Positions 30,813 through 41,710 of a stretch of DNA of 64,000 bases are shown here, piece by piece. The notes below the pieces were generated by a model, which made no database searches, was not told the origin of the DNA, and saw only the letters and a list, made by a program, of their open reading frames with translations. The DNA is from Cydia pomonella (Eukaryota; Arthropoda; Insecta; Lepidoptera; Tortricidae): contig NC_084716.1 of NCBI RefSeq assembly GCF_033807575.1, forward strand, positions 4,774,001 through 4,838,000. Reading direction: 5' to 3'. The stretch's first letter is position 1, and each line of letters starts with the position of its first letter. The position numbers and the translations under genes were made by a program.

Positions 30813-32993
30813 ATGCCAAAAATACCGCAATATACTAAAGAGCAAGTGGACAAAGCTCTAGAAGAGATAAGTCAAGGAGCATCAGTTCGGACGGCTGCCA
30901 AAAAGTATGGAATACCTCGAGCATCCTTACAATTCAAACTTAAACACCCAGCCAGTAAGAATGAGTTTGGACCAGAACTCTACTTAACAAGAGAAGAAGA
31001 AACACATTTAGAACAATGGCTATGTGATATGGGCAAAAGAGGATTTCCTAGAAATGCAGATGATATTTTGGATTCCGTCCAATTTTTTTTGAATAAAAAC
31101 CCAAGAGAGACCCCCTTCCATGAAAACCGCCCAGGTAAAGGATGGTTAAAAGGGTTCCTCAAACGTCATCCTAGGATAGTTGAAAGAAAAGGTGAAGCTG
31201 TTACGCATGCGAGTGCATGTGTGTCGGAACCCGACATCAGAAACTGGTTTAATCAAATCAAAGACAGCTTAAACAACTCAGATTTATTACATGTGTTAGA
31301 TGACCCTTCAAGAATATTTAACGCTGATGAAAGTGGGTTCCAAACTTGTCCATCTACTGGCAAAGTTTTTGCTGAAAAGGGAGAGAAAAACGTTTACATC
31401 GTTGATAAAGGAACAGCTAAAGAAAATGTAACAGTTCTTTTTACAGTCTCAGCTGATGGACAGATGGTATTGCCTACGATTGTCTACCCTTACCAACGAT
31501 TACCTGACAGGATCAAGCAAACTGTACCCAATGAATGGGGCGTGGCTACTAGTGGTTCGGGTTGGATGACTGCTGATACATTTAAATATATTATCGAGCA
31601 TATCTTTTACCCTTTTTTGACAAGGAACAATATTCAGTTGCCAGTATTGCTGTTCGTAGATGGCCACAAATCTCACTTAACCTATGAGTTAAGTGTGTTA
31701 GCCCGCTCTCTTCAAATAGAAATATTCGCACTGTACCCAAACGCCACAAGAATTCTTCAGCCAGCTGACGTATCGCTATTTAGACCCGTGAAACAATTCT
31801 GGAAAACAGCTGTAAGAGAATGGCTTCTGGAAAACGTTGGCGAAGTAGTATCGAAACAAAATTTTGCCCTGGTTTTAAAGAAAGTTACTGATAAAATCAG
31901 CCCTGCATGCATTGTCAATGGCTTTCGAGCTTGTGGCCTCTACCCTTTTAATCCCGATCCTGTAGATTATTCTAAATGCCTAGCAAAGCCTTCATCCAGA
32001 CCTGATGGATCTCCAGCAGAAAAAAATGAACCTGAAAAAACATTGTCTTTTTCTATGTTTATGCAGATTGTCGGAACAGAAATGGTTGATAAATTTAAAG
32101 ACATAAAAAATGTAGTTCGCGATGTGCAAGACAATGAATCATTTTTCACGCTGTACCGACTGTGGGAACACTTTAATTCAGATCCAAATGGAAACACAAT
32201 TGAGAGCCTAAACCAAAGTGAGCAAGGAGATATTACGAACAATGACATCGAACCAGACGTAACTGATGCTACAAGTGGCCATCTGGAAGATAATTCTCCT
32301 GCATCAGTTCCAAATGATAGTTCTGAAACTAACTCTATGAATGACTTATTAAATAACAATGAAAAAAACACAAAACAGCCAAATGTATCTATAAATATAA
32401 TTCAAAACAGTGAAGAAGTAATGGGCAAGAAACAAAACATAGATAGGAGTGACACCCACAATACTGAAAATAATAATTCGACGTACTCTCATAGCATACA
32501 TAATGACGAACAAGATCTTATTACTTTAGAAGACCTGGGAGTAGCAAATACAAACAACTTGCCATCATGTTCGAAGACTAATCTTAAAGATTATTTAACT
32601 ATACCCCCAGAACCAACTCGAAAGGGAAAACGTAATGTAGAGAGACTTCCATACCATATATCTGGACAACAGTACCAAAAGATTCTGGAAAATAAGGCTA
32701 ACGAAAAAAAAAGGATAGAAGAAGAGAAGCAAGCAAAAAAAATTGAAAGGGAACAGAAGAAAGAAGAAAGGAAAAGAAAGCTGGAAGAAATAAAGCAAAA
32801 CAAATTGACCAAGAAAAATAAAATGCATGAAACTAGTTTGCTCAATTGCTGTGACGTATGTAAACGGGTGGTAAAGAACATAAAATTAAAATGTGGTCAA
32901 TGCAATAAAGTTTTTCATAAAACATGCATTCCGAAAACGCACCATATACATATACCGCAAGAAGAAGGTGACGGTTTCTTATGCCACAACTGA
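30813..32993 (+). CDS. pogo-family transposase with C-terminal PHD-like finger, 726 aa
   Basis: N-terminal psq-type helix-turn-helix (about residues 5-50: ASVRTAAKKYGIPRASLQFK), Tc5-like binding region (about 60-125), then a DDE domain (IFNADESGFQ, LLFVDGHKSH, ILQPADVSLF; about 165-330). A long Asn/Asp/Ser-rich linker follows, then a Lys/Glu coiled coil (about 630-680) and a cysteine/histidine finger (CDVCKRVVKN to CGQCNKVFHKTC) resembling a PHD. The stop falls where the last finger cysteine is expected, and an acidic tail continues in another frame to 33084. Catalytic residues are all present. Confidence 0.93.
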   Translation: MPKIPQYTKEQVDKALEEISQGASVRTAAKKYGIPRASLQFKLKHPASKNEFGPELYLTREEETHLEQWLCDMGKRGFPRNADDILDSVQFFLNKNPRETPFHENRPGKGWLKGFLKRHPRIVERKGEAVTHASACVSEPDIRNWFNQIKDSLNNSDLLHVLDDPSRIFNADESGFQTCPSTGKVFAEKGEKNVYIVDKGTAKENVTVLFTVSADGQMVLPTIVYPYQRLPDRIKQTVPNEWGVATSGSGWMTADTFKYIIEHIFYPFLTRNNIQLPVLLFVDGHKSHLTYELSVLARSLQIEIFALYPNATRILQPADVSLFRPVKQFWKTAVREWLLENVGEVVSKQNFALVLKKVTDKISPACIVNGFRACGLYPFNPDPVDYSKCLAKPSSRPDGSPAEKNEPEKTLSFSMFMQIVGTEMVDKFKDIKNVVRDVQDNESFFTLYRLWEHFNSDPNGNTIESLNQSEQGDITNNDIEPDVTDATSGHLEDNSPASVPNDSSETNSMNDLLNNNEKNTKQPNVSINIIQNSEEVMGKKQNIDRSDTHNTENNNSTYSHSIHNDEQDLITLEDLGVANTNNLPSCSKTNLKDYLTIPPEPTRKGKRNVERLPYHISGQQYQKILENKANEKKRIEEEKQAKKIEREQKKEERKRKLEEIKQNKLTKKNKMHETSLLNCCDVCKRVVKNIKLKCGQCNKVFHKTCIPKTHHIHIPQEEGDGFLCHN

Positions 32994-33084
32994 AAGCGAA
33001 GAAAGTGACCAAGAAGATGAAGATTTTTTGAATATGATTAGGACAGGGCAGAAAGAACTGAGTCTAAGCTATGCCAAAATATAG
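32985..33084 (+). pseudogene. Out-of-frame acidic tail of the psq/pogo transposase
   Basis: The frame TESEESDQEDEDFLNMIRTG continues directly after the finger at 32985. The composition suits an acidic tail, so a small indel near 32990 has probably cut it off in this copy. Confidence 0.5.
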
Positions 33085-33396
33085 TTTTATTAACAAAAAA
33101 TGACAAATTTAAAGACATTTCTTATTTTAATTATTTGGCTAATTACTGTATCTTATGGAGGCTAATTACTGTAATTTAGGGGCCAATTACTAATTTCATG
33201 GAGGATTTAATTTATGTTATTTTTTTTAGAATATAATTTTGATTTTATTGATAATATGTTTTATTTTCTTTGACCTTATTAAATTTGCTTTAAATCAGTA
33301 TTCAATATGTGTATGTAACATTATTGCATTTTTTTTTTAAATGTAGGTTTGTAAATTTCTTTTTGCTTAAGTGGCCAATAGCTATAGCTGTCACCC

Positions 33397-33697
33397 TATA
33401 CGGGCTTTTAGCCAAATACTATTAAAAGACACATAAAGGCTATCATGGAGGCTTTTTATCTTATAAAAGAAATACACAGGAATTATAAAGCATTCTATCT
33501 TATAGAAGTCAGAAAGTAAACGTCTATACAGCAATGGAATACATGTCATTTATGACTTTCAAAAGAGTTCAAGTCTTGGTTAGTCAGGTATATAGTAATT
33601 ATAAGCGTGTAGTCCTTATTATTGTCATAAAACTTTTGTTTATATGACAAAGACAGCCATTACACGAATTAAGTTTGCTTAGATAAAATTATAAAAG
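33397..33697. other. AT-rich spacer
   Basis: No coding signal. It may hold the promoter side of the decayed gene starting at 33698. Confidence 0.5.
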
Positions 33698-35651
33698 ATG
33701 AATTTGGAAGAATGGAAAAAGTTCAAAAAAAGTGGTAGTTACAAGAGGAAAGTGAAAAGGATGTACGACCAAATGAATAATGATATTAGTAAAACTACGA
33801 CTTCTACTTATGTCAACAACACTTCTTTTGTCAAGGACAATACATCCGAAAGTGCAATTGGTTCCGTACAAAATATTAACTTAGAGAGTTCGGTTGACGG
33901 CTTTCAAAGTTCGGAACATTTTAGTGAAAATTCGGAATATGACAGTGACAGTAGTAATTACGACCTAGAAGAAAGTGTTGAGTTTAAAAAAGACAACTTA
34001 CGTAAGAACCTCCGGAATTGGACATTCCACATATACCTATAAATGAGTTATCTCAAATTGTGAATGACGCATTGCCGAACACTTTGCCATTAGATGCGCG
34101 GACATTGCTTAAAACCAATGACGGAAACTTATGCATTACAGAGATAGGAACTGGTCGTTACTGGCACAACGGTCTAATTACTGAATTAGAGAAAACGCTA
34201 TCAAAAATCTATAATCTTCCAACTAAAATCTCTTTAAATGTCAATATAGATGGGTTACCAATTTATAAAAGCTCAAATATTCAACTATAGCCAATATTGT
34301 GCAACATCGCTGAAATAAAAAATATATCTCCCTTTGTGGTGGGCATATATATGAAGGAAAGACAAAGCCATCTGATCTGAACTTATACTTGAATCCATTT
34401 ATTAATGAAATGCTTCAACTGCAACAAAATGGTTTGAGGGTCTTTACTTCGACAAGGAAGGAAATGAGCATTGAAGTTAGCATCAGAGCGTTTATATGTG
34501 ATTCACCGGCAAGAGCTTCAGTAAAAGGTAAACTTTGATTTTAGTAAGTAATTATACTATGAAGGACACTACATAAGTAATACATTTCGTATGCTGGTTA
34601 TTTAGGTAATTTACATGTCAGTAATAAATATACAACTAGTTTTTTGCAGGTGTTTCCAACTTCAACAGTAAGCATGGTTGCCAAAAATGTACAGTTATTG
34701 GTGAATACAGTCATCTGTCACATACTGTAATTTTCCCGAAAATTGATTGCTGTAAGAGAAACGATGAAGATTTTCGTGCAAAAAAGTACGGACAACATCA
34801 TAAGGTTGATTCACCATTGCTAAGATTAAAAATTGATATGATTGAAAACATCCCCGTATCTGACTCTCTACACCTCATAGACTTGGGAATAATGAAGCCT
34901 TTGTTAGTTGGTTGGCGAGATGGAAATTTCATTATACGGGTCACTAAATGGAGTAGTCAGGATATAGAAAAAGTTAATACATTTTTATCCACAATACGTC
35001 TTCCCAAGGAAATTCATAGAGCGGTGCGAAAAGTCGACGTTTTGGCGCATTGGAAGGCTTCGAAATTTCGCACTTTTTTACTATATCTGGGAATAGTAAT
35101 TTTAAAATATGTAATGAAGCCCGATGCTTACAACCATTACATGTTTTTTTTGTGCTATAACAATTTCTTCGAATAAAAGGTATTTTATTTTTTTGAGACT
35201 GGCGCAGGAATTGTTAAATTCTTTTGTATTGAATTACCGACACTTTTATGGCAAAGAATACATCACTAGTAATGTGCATAATTTGTGTCATCTTGTGGAT
35301 GAAGTAAGAAAGTTTGGAATATTGCAGACTTTTAATGCTTATCCCTTCGAAAATAAGCTCCAAACGATAAAACACTTAATAAGACAAGGCCATAGTCCCC
35401 TAGCACAAGTTGCAAGAAGATTGCAAGAAAGTCATCAAGTTGAAATTGATAATTATAATCAAAACTTAGTATATCCTTTCGTAAAAGAGCAAAGAAGCAA
35501 AAATGGGAGAATTTTTGTTCTTCATTTAGAATGTTTCATTATTTTAACTCAAGAATGCGATAAATGGTTTTTAACGACTGACAACAGGGTTATAGAAACT
35601 AAATCAATTCATTACAGTGAAGCTGAAGGAATAAAACTGGATACACTGTAA
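33698..35651 (+). pseudogene. Decayed EnSpm/CACTA-like transposon gene
   Basis: A chain of frames spells one protein: MNLEEWKKFKKSGSYKRKVK (33698), LPLDARTLLKT and NVNIDGLPIYKSSNIQL (to 34290), FICDSPARASVKG (about 34495), SNFNSKHGCQKCTVIGEYSH (34655), SLHLIDLGIMKPLLVGWRDG (34868), NVHNLCHLVDEVRKFG and AYPFENKLQTIKHLIRQGHS (35275-35400). Breaks: frameshift near 34010, TAG at 34288-34290 where Trp is usual, a TA-repeat slip near 34350, and a slip in a T8 run near 35143. A 34529-34650 intron (GTAAAC to TTGCAG) is plausible. The layout resembles transposases of animal EnSpm/CACTA-like elements; the superfamily call is tentative. Confidence 0.6.
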
Positions 35652-35659
35652 ATAATTTA

Positions 35660-35990
35660 AACGACGCCTTTGACTATCCCATAAAATCATCCATAATTAA
35701 GTTGGCAGCTTTGAGAAAGAGGGCAAAATACTCTGTTCTAGAAGCGAATTATTATTTTGTACCTCTCGCCTTCGAGACAACGGGGTGTTGGGGGTCTGAC
35801 GCCATAGCGTTTATAAGGGAAGTGGGACGTAGGATTAGGGAGAAGACCTCTGATGCCCGCGCGGGTTCGTACCTGGTGCAGAGGTTGGCCATCGCTATCC
35901 AGCGCGGTAACGCGGCAAGTGTGATGGGCACCTTTGCGCCCGGTGCAGCACACGGAGGTCTTTTAGAATAAGATAGTAGTTTATTTATAT
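35660..35990 (+). pseudogene. Non-LTR retrotransposon ORF2 C-terminus
   Basis: Frame FETTGCWGSDAIAFIREVGR then YLVQRLAIAIQRGNAASVMG, the conserved C-terminal end of many LINE RT proteins, with a stop at 35971. The RT itself is absent (5' truncation). AT-rich 3' sequence follows. Confidence 0.7.
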
Positions 35991-36313
35991 ATTATTGTTT
36001 TGTGTGTAAAAAAAATATATTTTTTTTTTATCGTTAAGTAGAATTATTTACTGCGTAACAATTGCGTAAATTTGTATAAGTTCATTGATTTGCAATATAG
36101 TGTCTTTGATTTTGATCTCTCCAACATAATATATCCATAATTAATATTTATAAGTGCATAGATTATATTGTTTCTAAGTCAAGCAATATTAGCGAGTTTA
36201 TGGTTGGTGATATAATATGTAAATTAATTTGTATTAAATATGACTCTGAAGTTTATTTTATACCTTTGATACACACTTTATATAAATAAAACTAATATGA
36301 GAAAATTAAAGAA

Positions 36314-36575
36314 ATCAGACCAAATAATTCGTGTAGTTTTGAAAGTTGGTACAATTATTCCTAAAGATGTCCAGATGAATATACTAAAAATCCCCGATGG
36401 TGGGACCGGAGCCGGAGGGGGGGGAGAGGGGGGGAAGGTCTCTTTTTCACCTTATTTTATAATAACTCCAAAACTATTTAAGATATCTCTTTAGTGACTT
36501 CTACATTAATTATCTATATTAAATTTCCTATAACTTATGTTTACACCATATTACTCTACGGTCAATACTTTAGGA
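36314..36575 (+). repeat. Left ~260-bp inverted repeat of the Academ-like composite
   Basis: Pairs with 44182-44443 at high identity over about 260 bp, differing mainly in a G-rich run (36408-36437). It ends about 105 bp from the 3' end of the CXC/nuclease frame. Outer flanks AAAGA (left, 36308-36312) and AAAGA (right, 44445-44449) could be a target duplication. Confidence 0.8.
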
Positions 36576-36679
36576 GATACAGAGTGTTAAAGGTGATAAA
36601 AATAAGAAACAAACTCGTTACTTATACAAATTTTAATTCTGAAAAAATACATAAATTTTTGCACGCGTATGCCGACTTA

Positions 36680-37765
36680 TCAATCAAATTGTGTTTCATC
36701 TTCGTCATCTTTATCATTAACATCGATGGGGGAGTGCCCATTAGTACAAGCCCCCAGGCAGCCATTACAGATAAGACTACACTTAATGCCCGCTTTTCGG
36801 CAACTGCATTTTCCAGGACAGCCACTTTTGCATCGGCAAAAAATTGATTTTAACAACGCGTCAGGAGCAGGAGGATCCAAGGTCATGATTGGTACTAAGT
36901 TTCCATCGACTCCTCGCTTCCAACCCCATATTTCAGGAGGCAGTTGGTTCCCAAGCCACTCTTGAACTTGATGGAATACTCTGTAAGAGTGATATTTTGC
37001 TGACCCTTTGGTAGGAGGGAGGGAAGAAAGATCTGGTTTGGGCTTGGTACAAGATTTCAGAAAAACTGTGAATCGATATCTGTTAATCTCAGACTGAGTA
37101 CTGGGCGCTCGGTATACTTGAAGAAACATTTTTTCTCCGGCTTCTGCTATAACATCCGGAGTTGATGTCGGGTCATAAAACACAGTTGCTATTTCTTTTA
37201 CTATTGGCTTTTGATCAAAAAGCTTAATAATTGCTATTTTGCCCTTCCTGTAAATAGCTGAAGTTGTATCACACCCACTGAAACTATGCAGAAAGAGAAT
37301 AGAACAACAAAATGAATGTTTTTGAAGTTCTTGGGAGGAAAATATTTTGGTTTCCACTTTCCCTCTTCCCGGTTTGACAAAAAACAATTCTTTTTCTGGA
37401 GGAGTAAGTGCCATTAAAAGGACTAAAAGATCAACATCTTCTCCAATAACAGTGACCACAAGATTGTCTACAGCTTTATCAATTGCAGTGCGAATAATTG
37501 TGCAGTCAGCATCTCTCGCAGCTATTCGTGTTTCTATGTTGGCAGCTTGCATTTTTTCTGACAGAAGTTTGATCAGTTGAGACTTGTTTTTTGTATTTGA
37601 TAGAAAATGCTCTTGCTGAACAGTGACCTTCATCGAGAGATTGATGTTAATATCAACAGACGATTTCACCGTTCTCCTTCTTTGTTCAGATGTTTTTGTA
37701 CTGTTTTCTACGTCATCGTACCCATCAAACACGACGGTAGAATGTGGTCCGTAATGACATTTCAC
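36680..37765 (-). pseudogene. Academ-like protein: XPG/PIN-like nuclease and CXC region
   Basis: 361-codon frame. Acidic nuclease-like motifs: ARDADCTIIRTAID, VTVIGEDVDLLVLLMAL and FLHSFSGCDTTSAIYRKGK, in the order and spacing of XPG/FEN1-type PIN domains. Toward the C-terminus is a Cys-rich CRCKSGCPGKCSCRKAG followed by more cysteines, resembling a tesmin/TSO1 CXC DNA-binding motif. The frame starts with MKCHYGPHSTVVFDGYDD, which belongs to the middle of the larger protein; its upstream continuation is broken by the fold-back at 37802-38065. Confidence 0.7.
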
Positions 37766-37801
37766 ATAATCTATGTACTGGTCACATATCTTCAGAGATA
37801 T

Positions 37802-38065
37802 CTGGCTTTATTCAATGATGGCTTAATGAGGAAAACAACAAAAGCGGCTTTATATGATGTTTTATCGAAATCCGACAGTAATGTAAATTTGAAGAATAAT
37901 GAGACGGTTGTCAAGTGCACGTGCAAGTGGTACGGTGCAAAGAAAGCCACCATCAACAACCGTCTCATTATTCTTCAAATTTACATTACTGTCGGATTTC
38001 GATAAAACATCATATAAAGCCGCTTTTGTTGTTTTCCTCATTAAGCCATCATTGAATAAAGCCAG
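37802..38065. repeat. Fold-back inverted duplication, 110-bp arms
   Basis: Arms 37802-37911 and 37956-38065 are exact reverse complements by eye, with a 44-bp loop. The right arm is the original coding sequence; the left arm is the extra inverted copy and breaks the protein frame. No transposon ends are associated. Confidence 0.85.
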
Positions 38066-38690
38066 TGGATAGGGAGCCAATTCATACTCCAAATGTGATG
38101 CTAAATGTTCATCATCCTTCTTGGCAATCGCAATCCTTTGAAAAAGAAGCAATGGATCGACAACTACTATCTCATCATTAATCTTGACAGCACTGTGCAT
38201 GGCTCCCAATGATAGAACTTTGTCTTTACGCTGTAGTTTTACGTCTGCGAAGTTATTCCCCAGCGTTTTTTCCATGAGCTGTTTACCAATTTCTTCTGCA
38301 AGGTGGCAATTAACTTTGCTATTTCCAACAATACCAGTCGATAAGGACATGAGGTTTCCTGTCTTTGGGAATGGGTAATGATCCATAAACCACGCGTAAA
38401 GCTTTTTTCTGTCTTCTTGATCCCTGCACTGACGAGACAAAAGAAGATCTGCATGTTGATCTCCCGAAGAAAAATATACTCCACTAAATACCTCAAGTGC
38501 AGAGCAGATGGCATGACTAACAACCGTCGCTTGTAACCATTTTGCCAGTGTTGAATCCGTGATTCCCTTTCCTCGGGTCATTCCTCCACAGCTCTTCATG
38601 CTGCGCATCAAGGTCTGCTCTATGTCTGACCAAACTCCAGACCAAAAGGTATCGCCTCTTCTTATAGTGAAATATCCTTTTTTTTACAAA
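37862..38690 (-). pseudogene. Academ-like protein, middle part
   Basis: Frame starting near 38690 (FTIRRGDTFWSGVWSDIE, GMTRGKGITDSTLAKWLQAT) and running through VKLQRKDKVLSLGAMHSAVK to LFNDGLMRKTTKAALYDVLS. It continues the 39677-38517 protein after a frameshift in an A8 run near 38680. The last ~50 codons (37862-38000) are read through the inverted duplicate and are not authentic. Confidence 0.65.
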
Positions 38691-39677
38691 TAACTGATAT
38701 TCGTGGGGCGTCATTCTTGTTTCAAGCTGAAGCATATCTTGCAGATACAAATGTGCACATCGTGCATATTGGAAGTGACCGCTGGCATGAAAAAATGGAA
38801 TCATTTTGTGGACACAGCTAAGATGACCCTTCCAATCACCAGCTCGCTCTGCAGCAATGAACTGTTTCATAATAGTCACCATGTGGTAGTATTGGATCCA
38901 TAATGCAGCGGTAGGTCCATTTTCTTTTAAATCATTTAGTTTATTCATAATTTTTGACTGAAGTGAAGTCAACTGCTCATTGTTCATTATTTTATCTTCA
39001 CTTAGAGGCTCAGTTCGCATGTCTTTTAAAAGGGTATTTATAGTTTCCTTTTCATCGTCATTAATATCCATATCATTTAAAATCATTTGTGACATAGTCG
39101 TGTGGACTAATAAATGTGCACGAACTGCTCTTGCGTAAGCATGACCGCTCAAAATGTGTTCCACTGAGTTTGGAGCAAAAATATTGCATAGTAGATCCCT
39201 TAGGCCACTTCCTGCCATTATGTGTCCAATGCAACCCAGGTAAGACATTAACATATGGAACCCGCCAAGCCTCACGATGATATTTTGTATATTTGGATCA
39301 TCTCGACTAGATGCAATAATATCCCGAGCTTTTATATAAAGAGGTAGATCAAATGTGACAAAACATGTTTGGGTCAGGCACCGGTCCGTGGCACATTTCA
39401 ATGCAGTGTATATTGTGTCATAGTCAGTTGGAGGTGAAGTTATGAAAGGTAAGGGGATAACAGCACTTTTATCAAAGTTCTGGCTTGGCTGAATACATCG
39501 CATGAAACCTTTCCATTCGGGTACATCAGGCACTTCGAGCCACTTGCCGCTTATCCATAACATATCACTTAGACTTGGTACTGTCGTGTCTTGGTGTAAC
39601 AAATTTGATTGGTTAACATCTTGTTGCTTGTGATTCATTTGAGGCAGGTGAAATGTAAGAAGCAGTGCTATAGCCAT
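38640..39677 (-). pseudogene. Academ-like protein, transposase-like part
   Basis: Frame with TVPSLSDMLWISGKWLEVPD, TQTCFVTFDLPLYIKARDII, RLGGFHMLMSYLGCIGHIMA, EHILSGHAYARAVRAHLLVH and AGDWKGHLSCVHKMIPFFHA. These blocks recur in a family of invertebrate transposon-like proteins that also carry SGCDTTS and CXC motifs. The Asp in CFVTFD is a candidate catalytic acid. The annotated start is probably not authentic, because sequence upstream of about 39640 belongs to a Harbinger element. After 38640 the frame is shifted. Confidence 0.65.
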
Positions 39678-40319
39678 ATTGTCTCGAAGATCCTGGGGCA
39701 GAGAACCTCAACGTGTCAGTATATTGAGAACCAGTGTTTAATGAATAGCTCCTGAAGTGTCGTTCCGGCTTATTATTATATTGTTGTGAGACACCTGAAG
39801 TTGAATGGGTTTGAGGAATAGAGGCATGAGTAACAGACTGGTAGTTTTCAACCGGTTGGCCAGACTGGTAACGTTCTAATAAATTATACATTTCAATTTT
39901 TAATTTTAAACGCTTATGATCAGGAACTTTTTTGATCTCCTTAACTAATGAAAGACAAAACAGTTTATCTTCATCATCTTCTTTCCTTTCTTCTTCATTC
40001 TTTCTATTTAAACTTTTTTCTATAATGTTTGCAAAATGCTCGTCAGCTGGATGAAGTTTGTATTTCTTCCGTGGCACCTTTTCTGTCGGAGATGCACTAT
40101 TGTTCATGCTATTTAATTCAACGTTTACTGGTGTTTCCTCATTGTCTAAGCTATTATCAGTTATTTTTTTATTTAATACTGGTTTAAGAAATGACAATCT
40201 TTGCAAATAGGCAAACGTAGATGTCGTTGATGCTGACGAACCAGATTTCAATTTTGTTTTTTTTATTTCTTTTACATAACTATCTCGCAGATTCTTCCAC
40301 TTTTTCTGTAAAATTGATC
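39613..40319 (-). pseudogene. Harbinger-1 MADF-BESS protein, exon 2
   Basis: After a ttacag acceptor (40321-40320), the exon reads SILQKKWKNLRDSYVKEIKK (end of MADF domain) and later a BESS-like helix (CLSLVKEIKKVPDHKRLKLK). With exon 1 at 41287-41461 it forms a complete MADF domain, joined in phase. Such Myb/MADF proteins are the DNA-binding partners of PIF/Harbinger transposases. Its C-terminal codons run into Academ-like sequence near 39650, so the true end may be lost. Confidence 0.78.
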
Positions 40320-40362
40320 CTGTAAAAGAAATTATATTTACAGTTATATATTTTTGTTACAG

Positions 40363-41251
40363 ATACCTTGCCACCGGATGTTCACTTACAGAAATCCAAT
40401 ATAATTATAAAATAGGTAAATCAACACTTTCGGCTATAATTCAGCAAGTATGCCAAATTTTATGGAGAAATTTAAAAGGAATTGTCATGAACCAACCAAA
40501 CAGGGAGAAGTGGTTACAAATAGCTGAAGAATTTAAAAAGAAAGCTTTTTTTCCCAACTGTATCGGTGCTTTAGATGGAAAACATGTTCGTTTAGTCCAG
40601 CCACCGGGATCGGGCTCTATGTACTACAATTATAAACACTTTTTTTCATTGGTTTTAATGGCTCTGTGTGATGCAAACTATTGTTTTACATGGATCGACG
40701 TTGGAGCTTATGGCAAGGACAGTGATTCAGGTGTATTTAAGGAAACATCGTTTTTCAAAAAACTGACAGAAAATTCTTTGGATATCCCTGAACCAATATG
40801 TATTACAAATAATGAGAATGTTTCCAATACGATGCCTTACGTAATTGTGGCTGACGAAGCTTTCGCCATGTCTAAAAATCTGATGAGACCATACGGAGGT
40901 AAACTATTGTCGAAGGAAAAAAGAATATTTAACTACGGCCTTACTTTAGCACGAAGGTATGTTGAATGTACATTTGGCATAATGTGTGCTAAATGGCGAA
41001 TTTTGCACCGGCCTATAGACGTCAAAATGGATTTTGCAAATGACATAGTGAAAGCCATTTGTGTTTTACACAATTTTGTTAGAACTAGAGATGGTGTCAA
41101 TCAAGAAGACCTTATTAATCCAGCGCCGTTGGCTAATATGAGCCGATTCAACAGTGGACGGGCAATACATGACGCAGATAAAGTTCGAACCACATTAACA
41201 AATTACTTCGTAGGTGAGGGTGCATTAGATTGGCAAGAAAATATGATTTAG
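40363..41251 (+). CDS. Harbinger-1 transposase, exon 2 (DDE_4)
   Basis: Opens after acceptor ttgttacag (40361-40362) with YLATGCSLTEIQYNYKIGKS. The catalytic domain shows GALDGKHV (D), IVADEAFAM (D) and RRYVECTFGIMCAKWRIL (E). The exon is open to the stop at 41251. Exon 1 should lie to the left, beyond MADF exon 2, and is missing here. It sits wholly inside the antisense MADF intron. Confidence 0.88.
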
Positions 41252-41286
41252 TATGTACTTAGAAATAAAATAAAATTTTAACTTAC

Positions 41287-41461
41287 CCAAGTTTTTCTTT
41301 TTCTCTTCCGAGTCATCATGGTTGCAAAATATTAAAACTAATTCTTCCCATGACCTTCTCTTTATTATTTTATTAGAATATTGCTTCGAATTAAGATTCC
41401 AAATCGCATCTCTTTTTTCAATTTCGTCAATAAGTAAATCGAGACATATTTCCTCCTCCAT
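41287..41461 (-). CDS. Harbinger-1 MADF protein, exon 1
   Basis: ATG at 41461, product MEEEICLDLLIDEIEKRDAI and KRRSWEELVLIFCNHDDSEE, the first half of a MADF domain. Ends at donor GTAAGT (41286-41281). Phase matches exon 2 at 40319 across an intron of about 970 bp that contains the transposase exon on the other strand. Confidence 0.8.
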
Positions 41462-41707
41462 TTTGTACGTCGCTCCGTGCGTCCAACCGCCTCAAACCGC
41501 GCGGGTCATCTGAACAGGTCGAGACAGGACTGTAGTTCGTGTCCCGCGCGGCGCCGCGCGGGACAAGAACTTGCGCGCGGTACACGGCGGTGCGCGCGGT
41601 GCCGCGCGGCGCCGCGCGCTCATGTGTACAGCAACATACATTTGTTACGATCTTGAACCGCGCGCTGAGCAAACCGCGCGGCACCGCGCGTTCATCTGAA
41701 CGTAGCC
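41462..41707. repeat. Harbinger-1 right terminus and GC-rich palindrome cluster
   Basis: Terminus GGCTACGTTCAGATGAACG (minus strand) ends at 41707 next to TTA (41708-41710), a Harbinger-type target. Inside are at least five CCGCGCGG-type palindromes, including a perfect 24-nt one at 41541-41564. Possibly binding sites for the MADF protein or transposase. Confidence 0.65.
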
Positions 41708-41710
41708 TTA

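Larger units (their letters stand above)
30123..33396 (+). mobile_element. psq/pogo-type DNA transposon, 3274 bp
   Basis: Termini GGGTGACTGATATAG (left) and the complement of GGGTGACAGCTATAG (right) are inverted and flanked by TA (30121-30122, 33397-33398). Both subterminal regions (30150-30760, 33130-33385) are dense with GGCCAATTACT and GGCTAATTACT variants. One large transposase gene. Confidence 0.85.
39650..41707. mobile_element. PIF/Harbinger element 1, left-truncated
   Basis: Contains MADF exons 1 and 2 (minus) and transposase exon 2 (plus). The right end has a recognisable terminus and TTA flank; no matching left terminus was found, and the element merges with Academ-like sequence at about 39650. 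It interrupts the Academ-like protein. Confidence 0.7.

Noticed and set aside
32591..32881. Phe-rich minus ORFs resembling membrane proteins
   Set aside because: Antisense of the Lys/Glu coiled coil of the psq/pogo transposase.
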